DNA from: CAYTPE01 sp964439885
GTDB taxonomy: Bacteria; Patescibacteriota; Patescibacteriia; Magasanikbacterales; GWA2-37-8
NCBI GenBank assembly: GCA_964439885.1
Contig: CAYTPE010000045.1
Coordinates: forward strand, 1 to 9,422
Length of the DNA: 9,422 nt
Direction of reading: 5' to 3'
Part shown: piece by piece, positions 1 through 6,683 of the stretch
How the letters are laid out: the number at the start of each line of letters is the position of its first letter
How positions within the stretch are numbered: the stretch's first letter is position 1
Notes under the pieces: generated by a model
What the model was told of the DNA's origin: nothing
Seen by the model: only the letters and a program-made list of their open reading frames with translations
Databases searched by the model: none
Made by a program: the position numbers and the translations under genes

Positions 1-759
1 TCGGAAATGCTTGGCTACCTTATCTCCAAAGTCGGCCGCTTTACCGAAAACGCCCTGGTGCGCAACATTATTGGCCAGAGCCATTCCGGATTTAATTTTC
101 GTGAGGTGATGGATCAGAAAAAAATCCTGCTCGTCAATTTGGCCAAGGGTCTCGTGGGTGAAATCAACGCCAACTTGCTTGGTATGATTATCGTGAGTAA
201 ACTCCAAATGGCCGCTCTCGAGCGCGCGGCCCTGCCTGAAGAAGAACGCCACGACTTCTACCTCTATATCGATGAGTTCCAAAACTTTATCACTGATTCC
301 ATCGCTACCATTCTCTCCGAAGCGCGTAAATATCGCCTCGAGCTTATTATCGCCCACCAATACATGAAACAGCTCGAAGACAACAAAGGCAAAACGACTG
401 TCCGTGATGCTGTTTTGGGTAACGCTGGTACACTCGTGAGTTTCCGCATTGGCGTGGAAGACGCCGAAATCCTCGCCAAAGAGTACGCTCCTGTGTTTGG
501 CGCGTACGATTTGGTGAACGTGGAGCAGTATACCGCCTATACCAAACTGCTTATTGACAACACGGCCGCGAAACCGTTTAATATGATGACCTATCCCCCA
601 CGACCAGGTAACAAAGAGCTGGCTGCTGCTATCAAAGAGCTGTCCCGCCTCAAGTACGGCCGACCACGCGAGATTGTAGATGCCGAGATTATGGAGCGTG
701 CCCAGCTCGGTGTAGCAGCGAAGAGCAGTGTGGAGGATTTAAGTGAAGCATCTTTGTAG
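1..759 (+). CDS. TraG/VirD4-like type IV secretion (conjugation-type) ATPase, C-terminal part, 5' end outside window
   Basis: The reading frame is open from base 1 and stops with TAG at 757-759, so only the last 252 residues are visible. The fragment has the back half of a HerA/VirD4/TraG-type P-loop ATPase. Strands such as KKILLVNLAKG (about nt 118-150) are followed by a Walker B strand, FYLYIDEFQNF (about nt 256-288), and then by a sensor-like segment, ELIIAHQYMKQLED (about nt 340-381), matching the usual conserved 'hQ...qL' element. The Walker A motif must lie upstream of the window. In this family hexameric ATPases at the inner membrane couple or pump DNA or protein through type IV secretion channels. 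Patescibacteria commonly carry such a gene, annotated as type IV secretion DNA-binding or TraM-recognition domain protein. Whether it serves conjugation, DNA uptake or pili cannot be told here. It precedes dnaX with a 77-nt repeat-filled gap. Confidence 0.8.
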   Translation, partial: SEMLGYLISKVGRFTENALVRNIIGQSHSGFNFREVMDQKKILLVNLAKGLVGEINANLLGMIIVSKLQMAALERAALPEEERHDFYLYIDEFQNFITDSIATILSEARKYRLELIIAHQYMKQLEDNKGKTTVRDAVLGNAGTLVSFRIGVEDAEILAKEYAPVFGAYDLVNVEQYTAYTKLLIDNTAAKPFNMMTYPPRPGNKELAAAIKELSRLKYGRPREIVDAEIMERAQLGVAAKSSVEDLSEASL

Positions 760-833
760 TTAGTTCATAGCCAATAGTTCATAGAGCTGCGAACTAGTGA
801 CTATTGACTACGAACTATTGACTACGAACTAAC
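759..833. repeat. Intergenic imperfect hairpin made of ~14-nt tandem units
   Basis: The gap between the ATPase and dnaX is almost entirely one inverted repeat. The left arm 759-784 and right arm 808-833 can pair at 23 of 26 positions around a 23-nt loop. The mismatches are at 767/825, 771/821 and 781/811. Each arm is itself a tandem repeat with a 14-nt period: the 9-nt unit AGTTCATAG occurs at 762 and 776, and the unit ACTATTGACTACGA recurs from 802 and 816. There is no T-tract after the right arm, so it is not a standard intrinsic terminator. It could be a REP/MITE-like dispersed element, a processing or attenuation structure ahead of dnaX, or replication slippage. TTGACT hexamers occur inside it (804-809, 818-823) but have no matching -10. 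Confidence 0.8.
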
Positions 834-836
834 CTT

Positions 837-2479
837 ATGACTACTCTCTACCGTAAATACCGTCCCCAATCTTTCTCCGATCTTGCCGGGCAAGAATATA
901 TCGTGCAGACCATCATGAATGAAGTCGCAATGAACAAGGTGGCTCATGCCTATCTTTTTTCGGGCCCACGTGGTGTTGGTAAGACGACGATGGCACGCCT
1001 CTTGGCCAAAGCAGTCAACTGTGAGAAAAGAAAAGAGGGTCAATCTGAACCGTGCAATGAATGTACATCCTGCCAAGAAATCACGGTCGGACGCCATATT
1101 GATGTACTTGAAATTGATGCTGCTTCGCAAACCGGTGTGGATAACGTACGAGAAAATATCATCGAGAGCAGCCAATTCAAACCCACCAAAGCGAAATACA
1201 AAGTATACATTATCGACGAAGTCCACATGCTCTCCACCAGCGCCTTTAACGCGCTCCTTAAAACATTGGAAGAGCCACCGGCTCATGTCGTGTTCATCTT
1301 GGCGACGACCGAACTGCACAAACTCCCCGCAACCGTTGTCTCACGCTGTCAGCGTTTCACGTTCAAACGTATTCCATTCGAGCGCATGCGTGAGCAGCTC
1401 AGAACGATTTGCGAAAAAGAAAAAATAAAAGTAGACGACGATGTCATGACGCGCATTATTGCCAAAAGTGATGGTGGCTTGCGCGATGCCGAAAGCCTGC
1501 TCGGGCAACTCTTTTCGTTAAACCGAAAAAAAATCACCGCCGAGGACGCGCTTGCCATACTACCGGCATCCGATGTTGAAAGTGTGCTCGAGCTGGTGAC
1601 GCTTCTACATGAGAAANNNNNNNNNNGCTGCTGGTGTTCCCGCGCCTGGAACCACGTCGTGCCGGCCTTGAGCTCGTGCGTTCATTGTCGAACAGGGGAG
1701 TGCCCATGGAACAATTTATGCTCGATTGTATCGAAACGATCCGAACTATGATGGTGCTGCAAGCCACCCAAACCATCGATGCAGAGAAGGCACTCTACAG
1801 CGCCGAGCAGATCAAACAACTTAAGCAACTCACCAAAGTATTTTCCCCTGGTGAATTAGTATCACTTATCGATTCGTTTTTACGCCGCCGACTCGAGATC
1901 CGCACGGCGCCGGTACCAGAGTTACCGTTAGAAATTTTGATCGTCGAATACTGCAGCGAACCGCACGGGAGTGAGCCAGCGGCTCCACATGCCACGGCAT
2001 CGGGCAAACAGGTTGCTAATAGCAATGAAGCAATGAAACAAAGTAACAATGATGCGGTAACACCCTCCGAAACAACCGCCGAAGAAAAAAGTCCTAAACC
2101 CGCCGGCTTTACCGCTTCACTCAAGCAGGCTTTTGATACGATTGCGCACGGACATAGTATCGCCACAACCCTGGAACAAGTGCAGCAGAAATGGAATGAT
2201 GTGGTAGCCAAAATCGGCGAGAGCAATCATTCACTTACCTTTGTGCTCAAAATGTGCTCGCTCAAGCAGCTCGACCATGGCGGACTGCTGCTGTCTGTGC
2301 CGTATTCACTTCATAAACAAAAATTAGAAGAGCCAAAATCAAAACATGTGATCGAAGGCGCGCTTGAACAATTCTTTTCGGAAAGAATTCCGGTGTTTTG
2401 CACCGTGGAATCGGCCGAGCAACCTTCTTCTGATTTATCGGAAGTAGCCGCTGATTTTGGTGGCGAGATTGTGGGATAA
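837..2479 (+). CDS. dnaX: DNA polymerase III subunit gamma/tau, interrupted by an assembly gap
   Basis: This is the clamp-loader ATPase that loads the beta clamp at replication forks. The N-terminal AAA+ module is textbook: LYRKYRP at 4-10, Walker A GPRGVGKT at 43-50, a four-cysteine zinc site (C62, C73, C76, C79), Walker B with DEVH at 127-130, sensor-1 LATTE near 155-159 and the SRC arginine-finger motif at 169-171. After the gap come the collar-domain helices with MEQFMLDCIETIR, a Ser/Thr/Ala/Glu-rich linker (about nt 1960-2095) and a conserved tau-like C-terminal domain containing W..V...I....SL and ending near nt 2420. The frame is phase 3 before the Ns at 1617-1626 and phase 2 after them, so the ten Ns are a placeholder of wrong length. 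One intact gene of roughly 547 codons is expected. ATG 837 is preceded by ACTAACCTT, with no Shine-Dalgarno. The stop is TAA at 2477-2479, followed by a terminator. Confidence 0.93.
1617..1626. other. Assembly gap (10 Ns) inside dnaX
   Basis: Ten consecutive Ns interrupt dnaX. For the upstream and downstream frames to join, the real missing length must be 2 modulo 3 (for example 8 or 11 nt), or the flanks must overlap. The coding sense on both sides belongs to the same gene in the same order, so the join is biologically sound. The frame break should be treated as an artefact and not as a pseudogene or programmed frameshift. Confidence 0.97.
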
Positions 2480-2493
2480 TATATTTATACATA

Positions 2494-2520
2494 AAAAAAC
2501 TCCCGCAGTGGGAGTTTTTT
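2494..2520. terminator. Bidirectional intrinsic terminator between dnaX and the lipoprotein gene
   Basis: CTCCC (2500-2504) pairs with GGGAG (2510-2514) around a GCAGT loop. The stem is extended by six A-T pairs, and T-runs lie on the outer side in both directions. It sits between two convergent genes, 15 nt after the dnaX stop and 13 nt from the lipoprotein stop, so it can serve both. Confidence 0.92.
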
Positions 2521-2532
2521 GTTTAGTCTTTT

Positions 2533-3345
2533 TTAATCCGCGTACGATAATCCATCAAATACATCTCCGCCGTGCAACCCACCTGTTCCGACGATGACAT
2601 CGTAATCTTCTACCGCAAACCACCCTCGCTCACCTTTGGCGCCCGTGATCTCACACCATTTCTTATCGTCGCATCGCGTAATCGTGGCTTTTTCATTTTT
2701 TTTAAGTTTACCTACGATTTGACTGCTCGTTGGGGAGGCTTGTACAGAGAGTTCGTGGAGCATCGTTACCAACGTGTCCCGAGTGTAAAAATCTTTGGGC
2801 ACATGGGTCAACGAACGGTTGGGTGTGAGGGAGAATTCATCTGGGTAGAACCAGGTGTCAAGCATCTTTCCTCTGGTCAATGTTGTCACTGTCCCTTTAC
2901 CGTCGAATTTCATGTCTTCGTAGAGCCCCTGAGTGGTCCCCATGGGAATAATGTTGTTGCCGTCGTAATAGTAAAATGTGGTGGTGTAATCGTCACTCGG
3001 CCCCAGATCGCTCACCGCTATTTCTGTAATGGGGTCTTGGTTATTTAATTTCACAATACCAAAATACCCTTGTGGATTATCTCCAGGCACGACAGCAGTC
3101 GCGTTGTTTACATGGAGCGTTGTGACAAAATTACTATCAGTGGTGAGCCACACCGTTTCGGCTTTGCCATCGCCTGTTATGTCGTTAATGAGTGATAGAT
3201 ACGTGTTACCTGTACCATTGGCGGCGATGGTGGTGGATGTGGGCATTGCAGAACTTTTTGAATCCGAGGTTGGCTGTACGCCGCGAGCACATCCTGCCAC
3301 CAGAACGAGCGACACCGCGAATGTAAGTATGATGGTCTTTTTCAT
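2533..3345 (-). CDS. Secreted lipoprotein with FG-GAP-like calcium motif and C-terminal SH3 (SH3b-like) domain
   Basis: The 270-residue product starts with a lysine-rich n-region, a hydrophobic core and the lipobox LVAGC, with the lipidated cysteine at C19. It should therefore be anchored to the outer face of the cytoplasmic membrane. A Ser/Thr-rich linker (20-48) follows. Next is DITGDGKAE at 55-63, the calcium-binding loop pattern of FG-GAP/VCBS-type beta repeats, and then a beta-rich middle part. Residues about 198-251 read as an SH3b domain (VQASPTSSQIVGKL, then W-CEI and GERGWF), a module that often binds peptidoglycan or wall peptides. No catalytic motif is seen, so a binding or structural role in the envelope is more likely than an enzyme. 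ATG 3345 has no Shine-Dalgarno but lies about 20 nt below a strong promoter. Stop TAA at 2535-2533. Confidence 0.8.
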   Translation of the reverse strand: MKKTIILTFAVSLVLVAGCARGVQPTSDSKSSAMPTSTTIAANGTGNTYLSLINDITGDGKAETVWLTTDSNFVTTLHVNNATAVVPGDNPQGYFGIVKLNNQDPITEIAVSDLGPSDDYTTTFYYYDGNNIIPMGTTQGLYEDMKFDGKGTVTTLTRGKMLDTWFYPDEFSLTPNRSLTHVPKDFYTRDTLVTMLHELSVQASPTSSQIVGKLKKNEKATITRCDDKKWCEITGAKGERGWFAVEDYDVIVGTGGLHGGDVFDGLSYAD

Positions 3346-3371
3346 AGAAATATATTCAAGGGTATACAGGA

Positions 3372-3400
3372 ATCATAAGCCGTGCGGGTAGAAGTGTCAA
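3372..3400 (-). promoter_or_regulatory. Sigma70-type promoter of the lipoprotein gene
   Basis: On the minus strand, TTGACA (3400-3395) and TATGAT (3377-3372) are separated by exactly 17 nt. Predicted transcription start is about 3365, 20 nt above the ATG. An 8-nt direct repeat AGCCGTGC (plus-strand 3378-3385 and 3407-3414) lies in the spacer and just upstream of the -35. Confidence 0.75.
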
Positions 3401-3415
3401 CAAACCAGCCGTGCA

Positions 3416-4567
3416 TTACATTGTATCCCACCAGACAGATTCAGTCGACGTAGCAAGATATTCTTTTTCTTTTGGATCGACAATAAAATCACGTACGCGA
3501 TACGGAGCAGCAAAGCGCTCAGCCCGAGTCAAAAAAACTGGCTTTTTTCCTTGAAACTGACGACCAAACTCATGCTCATACGCTTCAACACTTGCCACAT
3601 GTTTGGCATAATCCTGTTTAGATCCTTTAAAAGCCGAGGGTGGTATATACGATGACACAATGTTAAACCCGTGCACAATAGCTTGTAAATATTTTCTGAT
3701 GCCAGGATTCTTTTCGAATAAATGATCAAAAAAAGCAACCTGCAAATGCTCTGGCCCAGCGTGCGCGTCTGCGGTTTGTCTTCCACTGACAAGATCAAAA
3801 TCGAGAGGTGGATGTATATAAGAAACTTCGTTTAATTGATTAGGATCCCCATCGTCGGGCAGATATATCCTGCGAAAACCGAGGCTATTCCAAAACCCTT
3901 CTGATGACCATGTGCACTCCCCAGCCACACCAAGTAAATTTTTCCCTGATTGTAATGATGTCGCGAGCATGTCTTCCAATGCCTGCTGATATGTATGCCT
4001 GCCGAGAGCGAAGTTTCGCCGTGATGGATCGGTGACCGCATATCCCCCTAAAAAAATATTTACGTTTGATTCCCCGACCTGTGAAACTGGTAAGTCATAA
4101 AGCGCGCCCGTTAAGGCGGAAACAACCCTATCACCTTCTTTAATAACAAATAATTTCGTTTGTGCTTCTGTTTTTACTCCATACCTTCTCCCAAGTAAAA
4201 GTTCTCTAGTATTTTCAAAAGTATCAAGATCTTCGGGCTTGAAAACCCTCTGCATCAGCTGATAAGCGCCGAACACATCTGGACTATTATCGTCTTCTAT
4301 AACTGCGCACTCCAGCTCAACCGGAGCGCTTTCTGCCGCTTCGTGAATTAACAATCTATTGCCCCTACGTTCATACCGCAGATGGTTCAGACGAGGCGTG
4401 GGTGAAAGTTTATACTCATGTTCAAGGTAACTGCCGATTGCAGTCTGTAATTCTTCGCGAGTAGGATTATCAGTGAGCTCAATACCGGTTTCGATTGGCG
4501 TACGGCCATCTGGAAAACTTCTCTCTTGTGTTATATTAAACCGAAATAAATTGTGCTTATCGGACAT
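3416..4567 (-). CDS. Large GNAT-fold acetyltransferase-like protein of unknown substrate
   Basis: The protein has 383 residues, about twice the size of a single-domain GNAT enzyme. The central part, about 100-240, looks like a GNAT fold. It has a beta strand LFVIKEGDRVVSALTG (139-154), a strand plus acetyl-CoA-loop-like segment at 173-193 with GGYAVTD then SRRNFALGRH, and a motif-B-like helix and strand, SEGFWNSLGFRRIYL (222-236). The pyrophosphate-binding loop is degenerate compared with the usual R/Q-x-x-G-x-G/A, so activity is not assured. The flanking regions, 1-98 and 240-383, match nothing I recognise; the C-terminal part is rich in aromatic and charged residues and ends in WWDTM. There is no signal peptide or membrane segment, so it is probably cytoplasmic. 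It lies 73 nt after the EEP gene and has its own promoter candidate. Stop TAA at 3418-3416. Confidence 0.55.
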   Translation of the reverse strand: MSDKHNLFRFNITQERSFPDGRTPIETGIELTDNPTREELQTAIGSYLEHEYKLSPTPRLNHLRYERRGNRLLIHEAAESAPVELECAVIEDDNSPDVFGAYQLMQRVFKPEDLDTFENTRELLLGRRYGVKTEAQTKLFVIKEGDRVVSALTGALYDLPVSQVGESNVNIFLGGYAVTDPSRRNFALGRHTYQQALEDMLATSLQSGKNLLGVAGECTWSSEGFWNSLGFRRIYLPDDGDPNQLNEVSYIHPPLDFDLVSGRQTADAHAGPEHLQVAFFDHLFEKNPGIRKYLQAIVHGFNIVSSYIPPSAFKGSKQDYAKHVASVEAYEHEFGRQFQGKKPVFLTRAERFAAPYRVRDFIVDPKEKEYLATSTESVWWDTM

Positions 4568-4594
4568 ATATGGTATCTAAATAAAGTTACCCAC

Positions 4595-4623
4595 AGTGTA
4601 CATAAAAAATGACTATCTGACAA
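4595..4623 (-). promoter_or_regulatory. Candidate promoter of the GNAT-like gene
   Basis: On the minus strand, TTGTCA (4623-4618; 5 of 6 to consensus) and TACACT (4600-4595; 4 of 6) are 17 nt apart. The expected start near 4588 gives a leader of about 21 nt, the same geometry as the lipoprotein promoter. It lies in the 73-nt gap after the EEP stop, the second largest gap in the minus-strand gene run, after the 79-nt gap at 7476-7554. Confidence 0.5.
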
Positions 4624-4640
4624 TCTCTTTTATACGTGCT

Positions 4641-5405
4641 TTACTCAAACTCGACCAGCATGGCATTATGGTCCGAAACTTCGTCGGGCAACACACGGAA
4701 ATCTGTCACGGTAATTCCTTCGCTTACCATAACATAATCGGCGAATCGATGCTCTTTGGTATAAAGTTTCGTTCTTGTAGATGTAACGCCGTACTCGATA
4801 ATCAAGTTCCTGAGCCCAGCCGCTTCAAGCTTCTTGATGCTTTGCGTTTCCGGCAGCAGGTTAAAATCACCGCACAAAATTACCGGATGTCCAATTGTTT
4901 TAATAAACGCGATAATATTGTCTGACTGCCGCAGCCTATCTTCGGTGTCGGTCTTGCCACCACCATTCCACAGACCGTGAAAGTTAATAACTGTCCGCTT
5001 CCCACGCGCGGTGCCAAACGTAACGTATTGAATGTTGCGCGCGTGATTACCATAGCGCTCGGCATGGACATAGCCGCGCTCTTTGTAGACAAACAGTTCA
5101 CCTTCTTCTACGAGCGGTAGAGTACGTTTGATACACAACCCAAGACCATAGAAATCGTAATAATGCGGACGAAAAAACGACTGGTGCTCGGGAAGAATTT
5201 TTTCTATGTCCTGCAAAAGCCGTGGGTGCACCCCTTGCTCATCGACAATAATTTTCTGACCTTCCGGCCGACCGAAAAAGTCCTCTCCCCCATTCCACAT
5301 TTCCTGAAAACAAAAAATATCCGCGTCGCGGTGTTTCTGTATAAACGCGAGCAGACCCTCAAGTCCCGCTCGGCCTCCCCAGGTGTTGAGTGAGATGAGT
5401 TTCAT
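4641..5405 (-). CDS. Endonuclease/exonuclease/phosphatase (EEP) family metal-dependent hydrolase, copy A
   Basis: The 254-residue protein is a single EEP (DNase I / exonuclease III / sphingomyelinase-like) domain with the full catalytic set in order: N7 in SLNTW, E35 in FQE, H143 in NFHGLW, D180 and N182 in GDFN, D223 in ADYV and the terminal SDH with D245/H246. These residues bind Mg2+ and hydrolyse phosphodiester or phosphomonoester bonds. The family includes nucleases, deadenylases and lipid or sugar-phosphate phosphatases, so the substrate is open. It has no signal peptide and no DNA-binding extension, which points to a soluble cytoplasmic enzyme. ATG 5405 lies 4 nt after the deaminase stop, so the two are surely cotranscribed. 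It is a paralogue of the gene at 6684-7475. No Shine-Dalgarno precedes the start. Stop TAA. Confidence 0.85.
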   Translation of the reverse strand: MKLISLNTWGGRAGLEGLLAFIQKHRDADIFCFQEMWNGGEDFFGRPEGQKIIVDEQGVHPRLLQDIEKILPEHQSFFRPHYYDFYGLGLCIKRTLPLVEEGELFVYKERGYVHAERYGNHARNIQYVTFGTARGKRTVINFHGLWNGGGKTDTEDRLRQSDNIIAFIKTIGHPVILCGDFNLLPETQSIKKLEAAGLRNLIIEYGVTSTRTKLYTKEHRFADYVMVSEGITVTDFRVLPDEVSDHNAMLVEFE

Positions 5406-5409
5406 AAAA

Positions 5410-5865
5410 CTATTTTCGTTTCTCCCATTCGTTAATAATACGCAACGCGGCTTCTTCGGCGCCGGTGTAGTGCACCAGCTCTATCTGTCGGCGGCACATT
5501 TTATTGAGCTCCGCGATGTCGTGATCTCCTTCATAATATTTCCGGGTGACTCGCGCGCGGCTGCAAGCAAATACAATTTTTGGTATATATGCCCAAAAGG
5601 AGGACATAAAACACATCACGCACGGCTCAAGCGAGGTATACAATACCACATCGTCCAAATTTCTTTTGTTTAATTTTTGAGATGCTTCGCGGATAGCGGC
5701 TACTTCCGCGTGGCTCGTGGCGTCGCACAGTTGTTTACCGTCACTATAGCCCTCACCGATTATTTCGCCGTTTCGCACCACCAGCGCTCCGACTGGATAG
5801 CCTCCGGCGTCGATTGATTGCTGTGACAATTCGATTGATTTTTTGATAAAAAATGCTTCATTCAT
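5410..5865 (-). CDS. CDA-fold zinc deaminase (guanine/nucleoside or tRNA-adenosine deaminase type)
   Basis: The 151-residue protein has the two zinc signatures of the cytidine-deaminase superfamily: HAE at 52-54 (zinc ligand H52, proton shuttle E54) and PCVMC at 81-85 (ligands C82 and C85). The sequence YPVGALVVRNGEIIGEGY near 23-40 and the DATSHAEVAAIREA stretch look closer to guanine deaminase (GuaD) and related nucleoside deaminases than to TadA, but this is by eye. The C-terminal part (YYEGDHDIAELN, then RR..ELVHYTG..EAALRI) is consistent with a full-length free-base or nucleoside deaminase. It hydrolytically removes an amino group from a purine or pyrimidine. It sits 15 nt below the nucleotidyltransferase stop and 4 nt above the EEP start, inside the four-gene unit. 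Stop TAG at 5412-5410. Confidence 0.83.
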   Translation of the reverse strand: MNEAFFIKKSIELSQQSIDAGGYPVGALVVRNGEIIGEGYSDGKQLCDATSHAEVAAIREASQKLNKRNLDDVVLYTSLEPCVMCFMSSFWAYIPKIVFACSRARVTRKYYEGDHDIAELNKMCRRQIELVHYTGAEEAALRIINEWEKRK

Positions 5866-5880
5866 AGGTAAACGTATCTT

Positions 5881-6639
5881 TTACACTTCAACCATACTTT
5901 TAATCCGCCACCCGTCAACCGTGAGTCCTCCCATTTGGCCAAGCGTGTACTCTACCAGTTTTTTTAAACGCACAATTCTGACCCCTCCTAAGCAGAGCAA
6001 AGCGGCTTTAACAAAACGTTTGTCCGGAAAGGCAGCAATACGATATCGTTTACGGAATGTCGCGTCAGTAAAAAATCGATGGAGTTTGGAGGGGGCAGGC
6101 AGCTCAGCGCCACAGAACTGAGCGTAAATTGAAATAGTTTTCTCCAAAATCCGAAAATATAAAAATGGAACCAGTGGAGATTTTTGGTCAAGCGCGTCTT
6201 TTAAGTTGTCTAACTCGTCCCACAATCCATATTTGGTGAGTTCGATGGCAATACTACTAAGCTGGGGAAATTTTTTCTTGAACTGAGCCTGTGCAAACGT
6301 GCGTAATTTCTTCACCGCACCTGTTTTATCGAATAAAATTTTGCCCGTAAGAAACATGCGGGCATCCGCTCGTTTGTATTCTTTCCAGTCATCCTTTTGA
6401 TATTCTTTAAGCTGTCGAATTGGATTAACAAAATATTCAATCAAAAAACCATCAACCATAATATCACCACGTTCACGCGTAGTTGCTGAATCCGCTAGGA
6501 TGATATGAACATCAATATCCGAATTTTTAGTTGCTGTACCAGCCGCGCGACTTCCCGTCACGACTGCGCCTATCACATCTTCGCGAGCCTGCCATGGCCG
6601 TATAAATTTGTGGAGGGCTTGTTCCCATGAGCTTGGCAT
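5881..6639 (-). CDS. Nucleotidyltransferase-domain protein (pol-beta / MNT-like superfamily)
   Basis: With ATG 6639 the protein has 252 residues. A TTG at 6660 would add seven residues (LILLHS region) but looks like upstream AT-rich spacer, so ATG is preferred. The N-terminal third carries the pol-beta nucleotidyltransferase signature: GS at 29-30 followed by SDID at 40-43, with E68 in DGFLIEYF as the likely third metal-binding carboxylate. The rest is helical (about 75-250), resembling the C-terminal helical domain of aminoglycoside-adenylyltransferase-like or HEPN-fused proteins. The reaction would be transfer of NMP from NTP to a protein, nucleic acid or small molecule. No HEPN RxxxxH motif and no adjacent small HEPN gene is seen, so this is not an obvious MNT/HEPN toxin pair. 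The gene is 44 nt below one EEP gene and 15 nt above the deaminase. Stop TAA. Confidence 0.78.
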   Translation of the reverse strand: MPSSWEQALHKFIRPWQAREDVIGAVVTGSRAAGTATKNSDIDVHIILADSATTRERGDIMVDGFLIEYFVNPIRQLKEYQKDDWKEYKRADARMFLTGKILFDKTGAVKKLRTFAQAQFKKKFPQLSSIAIELTKYGLWDELDNLKDALDQKSPLVPFLYFRILEKTISIYAQFCGAELPAPSKLHRFFTDATFRKRYRIAAFPDKRFVKAALLCLGGVRIVRLKKLVEYTLGQMGGLTVDGWRIKSMVEV

Positions 6640-6683
6640 ACTATGTAATAATATAAGCAAAGTTTGATACTAGTGATAAGATA

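Noticed and set aside
804..832. Promoter for dnaX using the TTGACT hexamers
   Set aside because: No acceptable -10 occurs 16-18 nt downstream of either hexamer; they are part of the repeat unit.
759..833. Intrinsic terminator or CRISPR array
   Set aside because: The arms are long and AT-rich without a trailing T-tract, and the 14-nt units have no spacers between them.
1617..1751. dnaX as a pseudogene or a programmed -1 frameshift (as used to make gamma from tau)
   Set aside because: The frame change falls exactly at the ten Ns. No A6-AG-type slippery site with downstream hairpin is seen there, and the downstream frame stays open to a normal stop.
5881..6639. MNT/HEPN toxin-antitoxin pair
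   Set aside because: The nucleotidyltransferase is a single long protein, and no neighbouring small HEPN gene or RxxxxH motif can be found.
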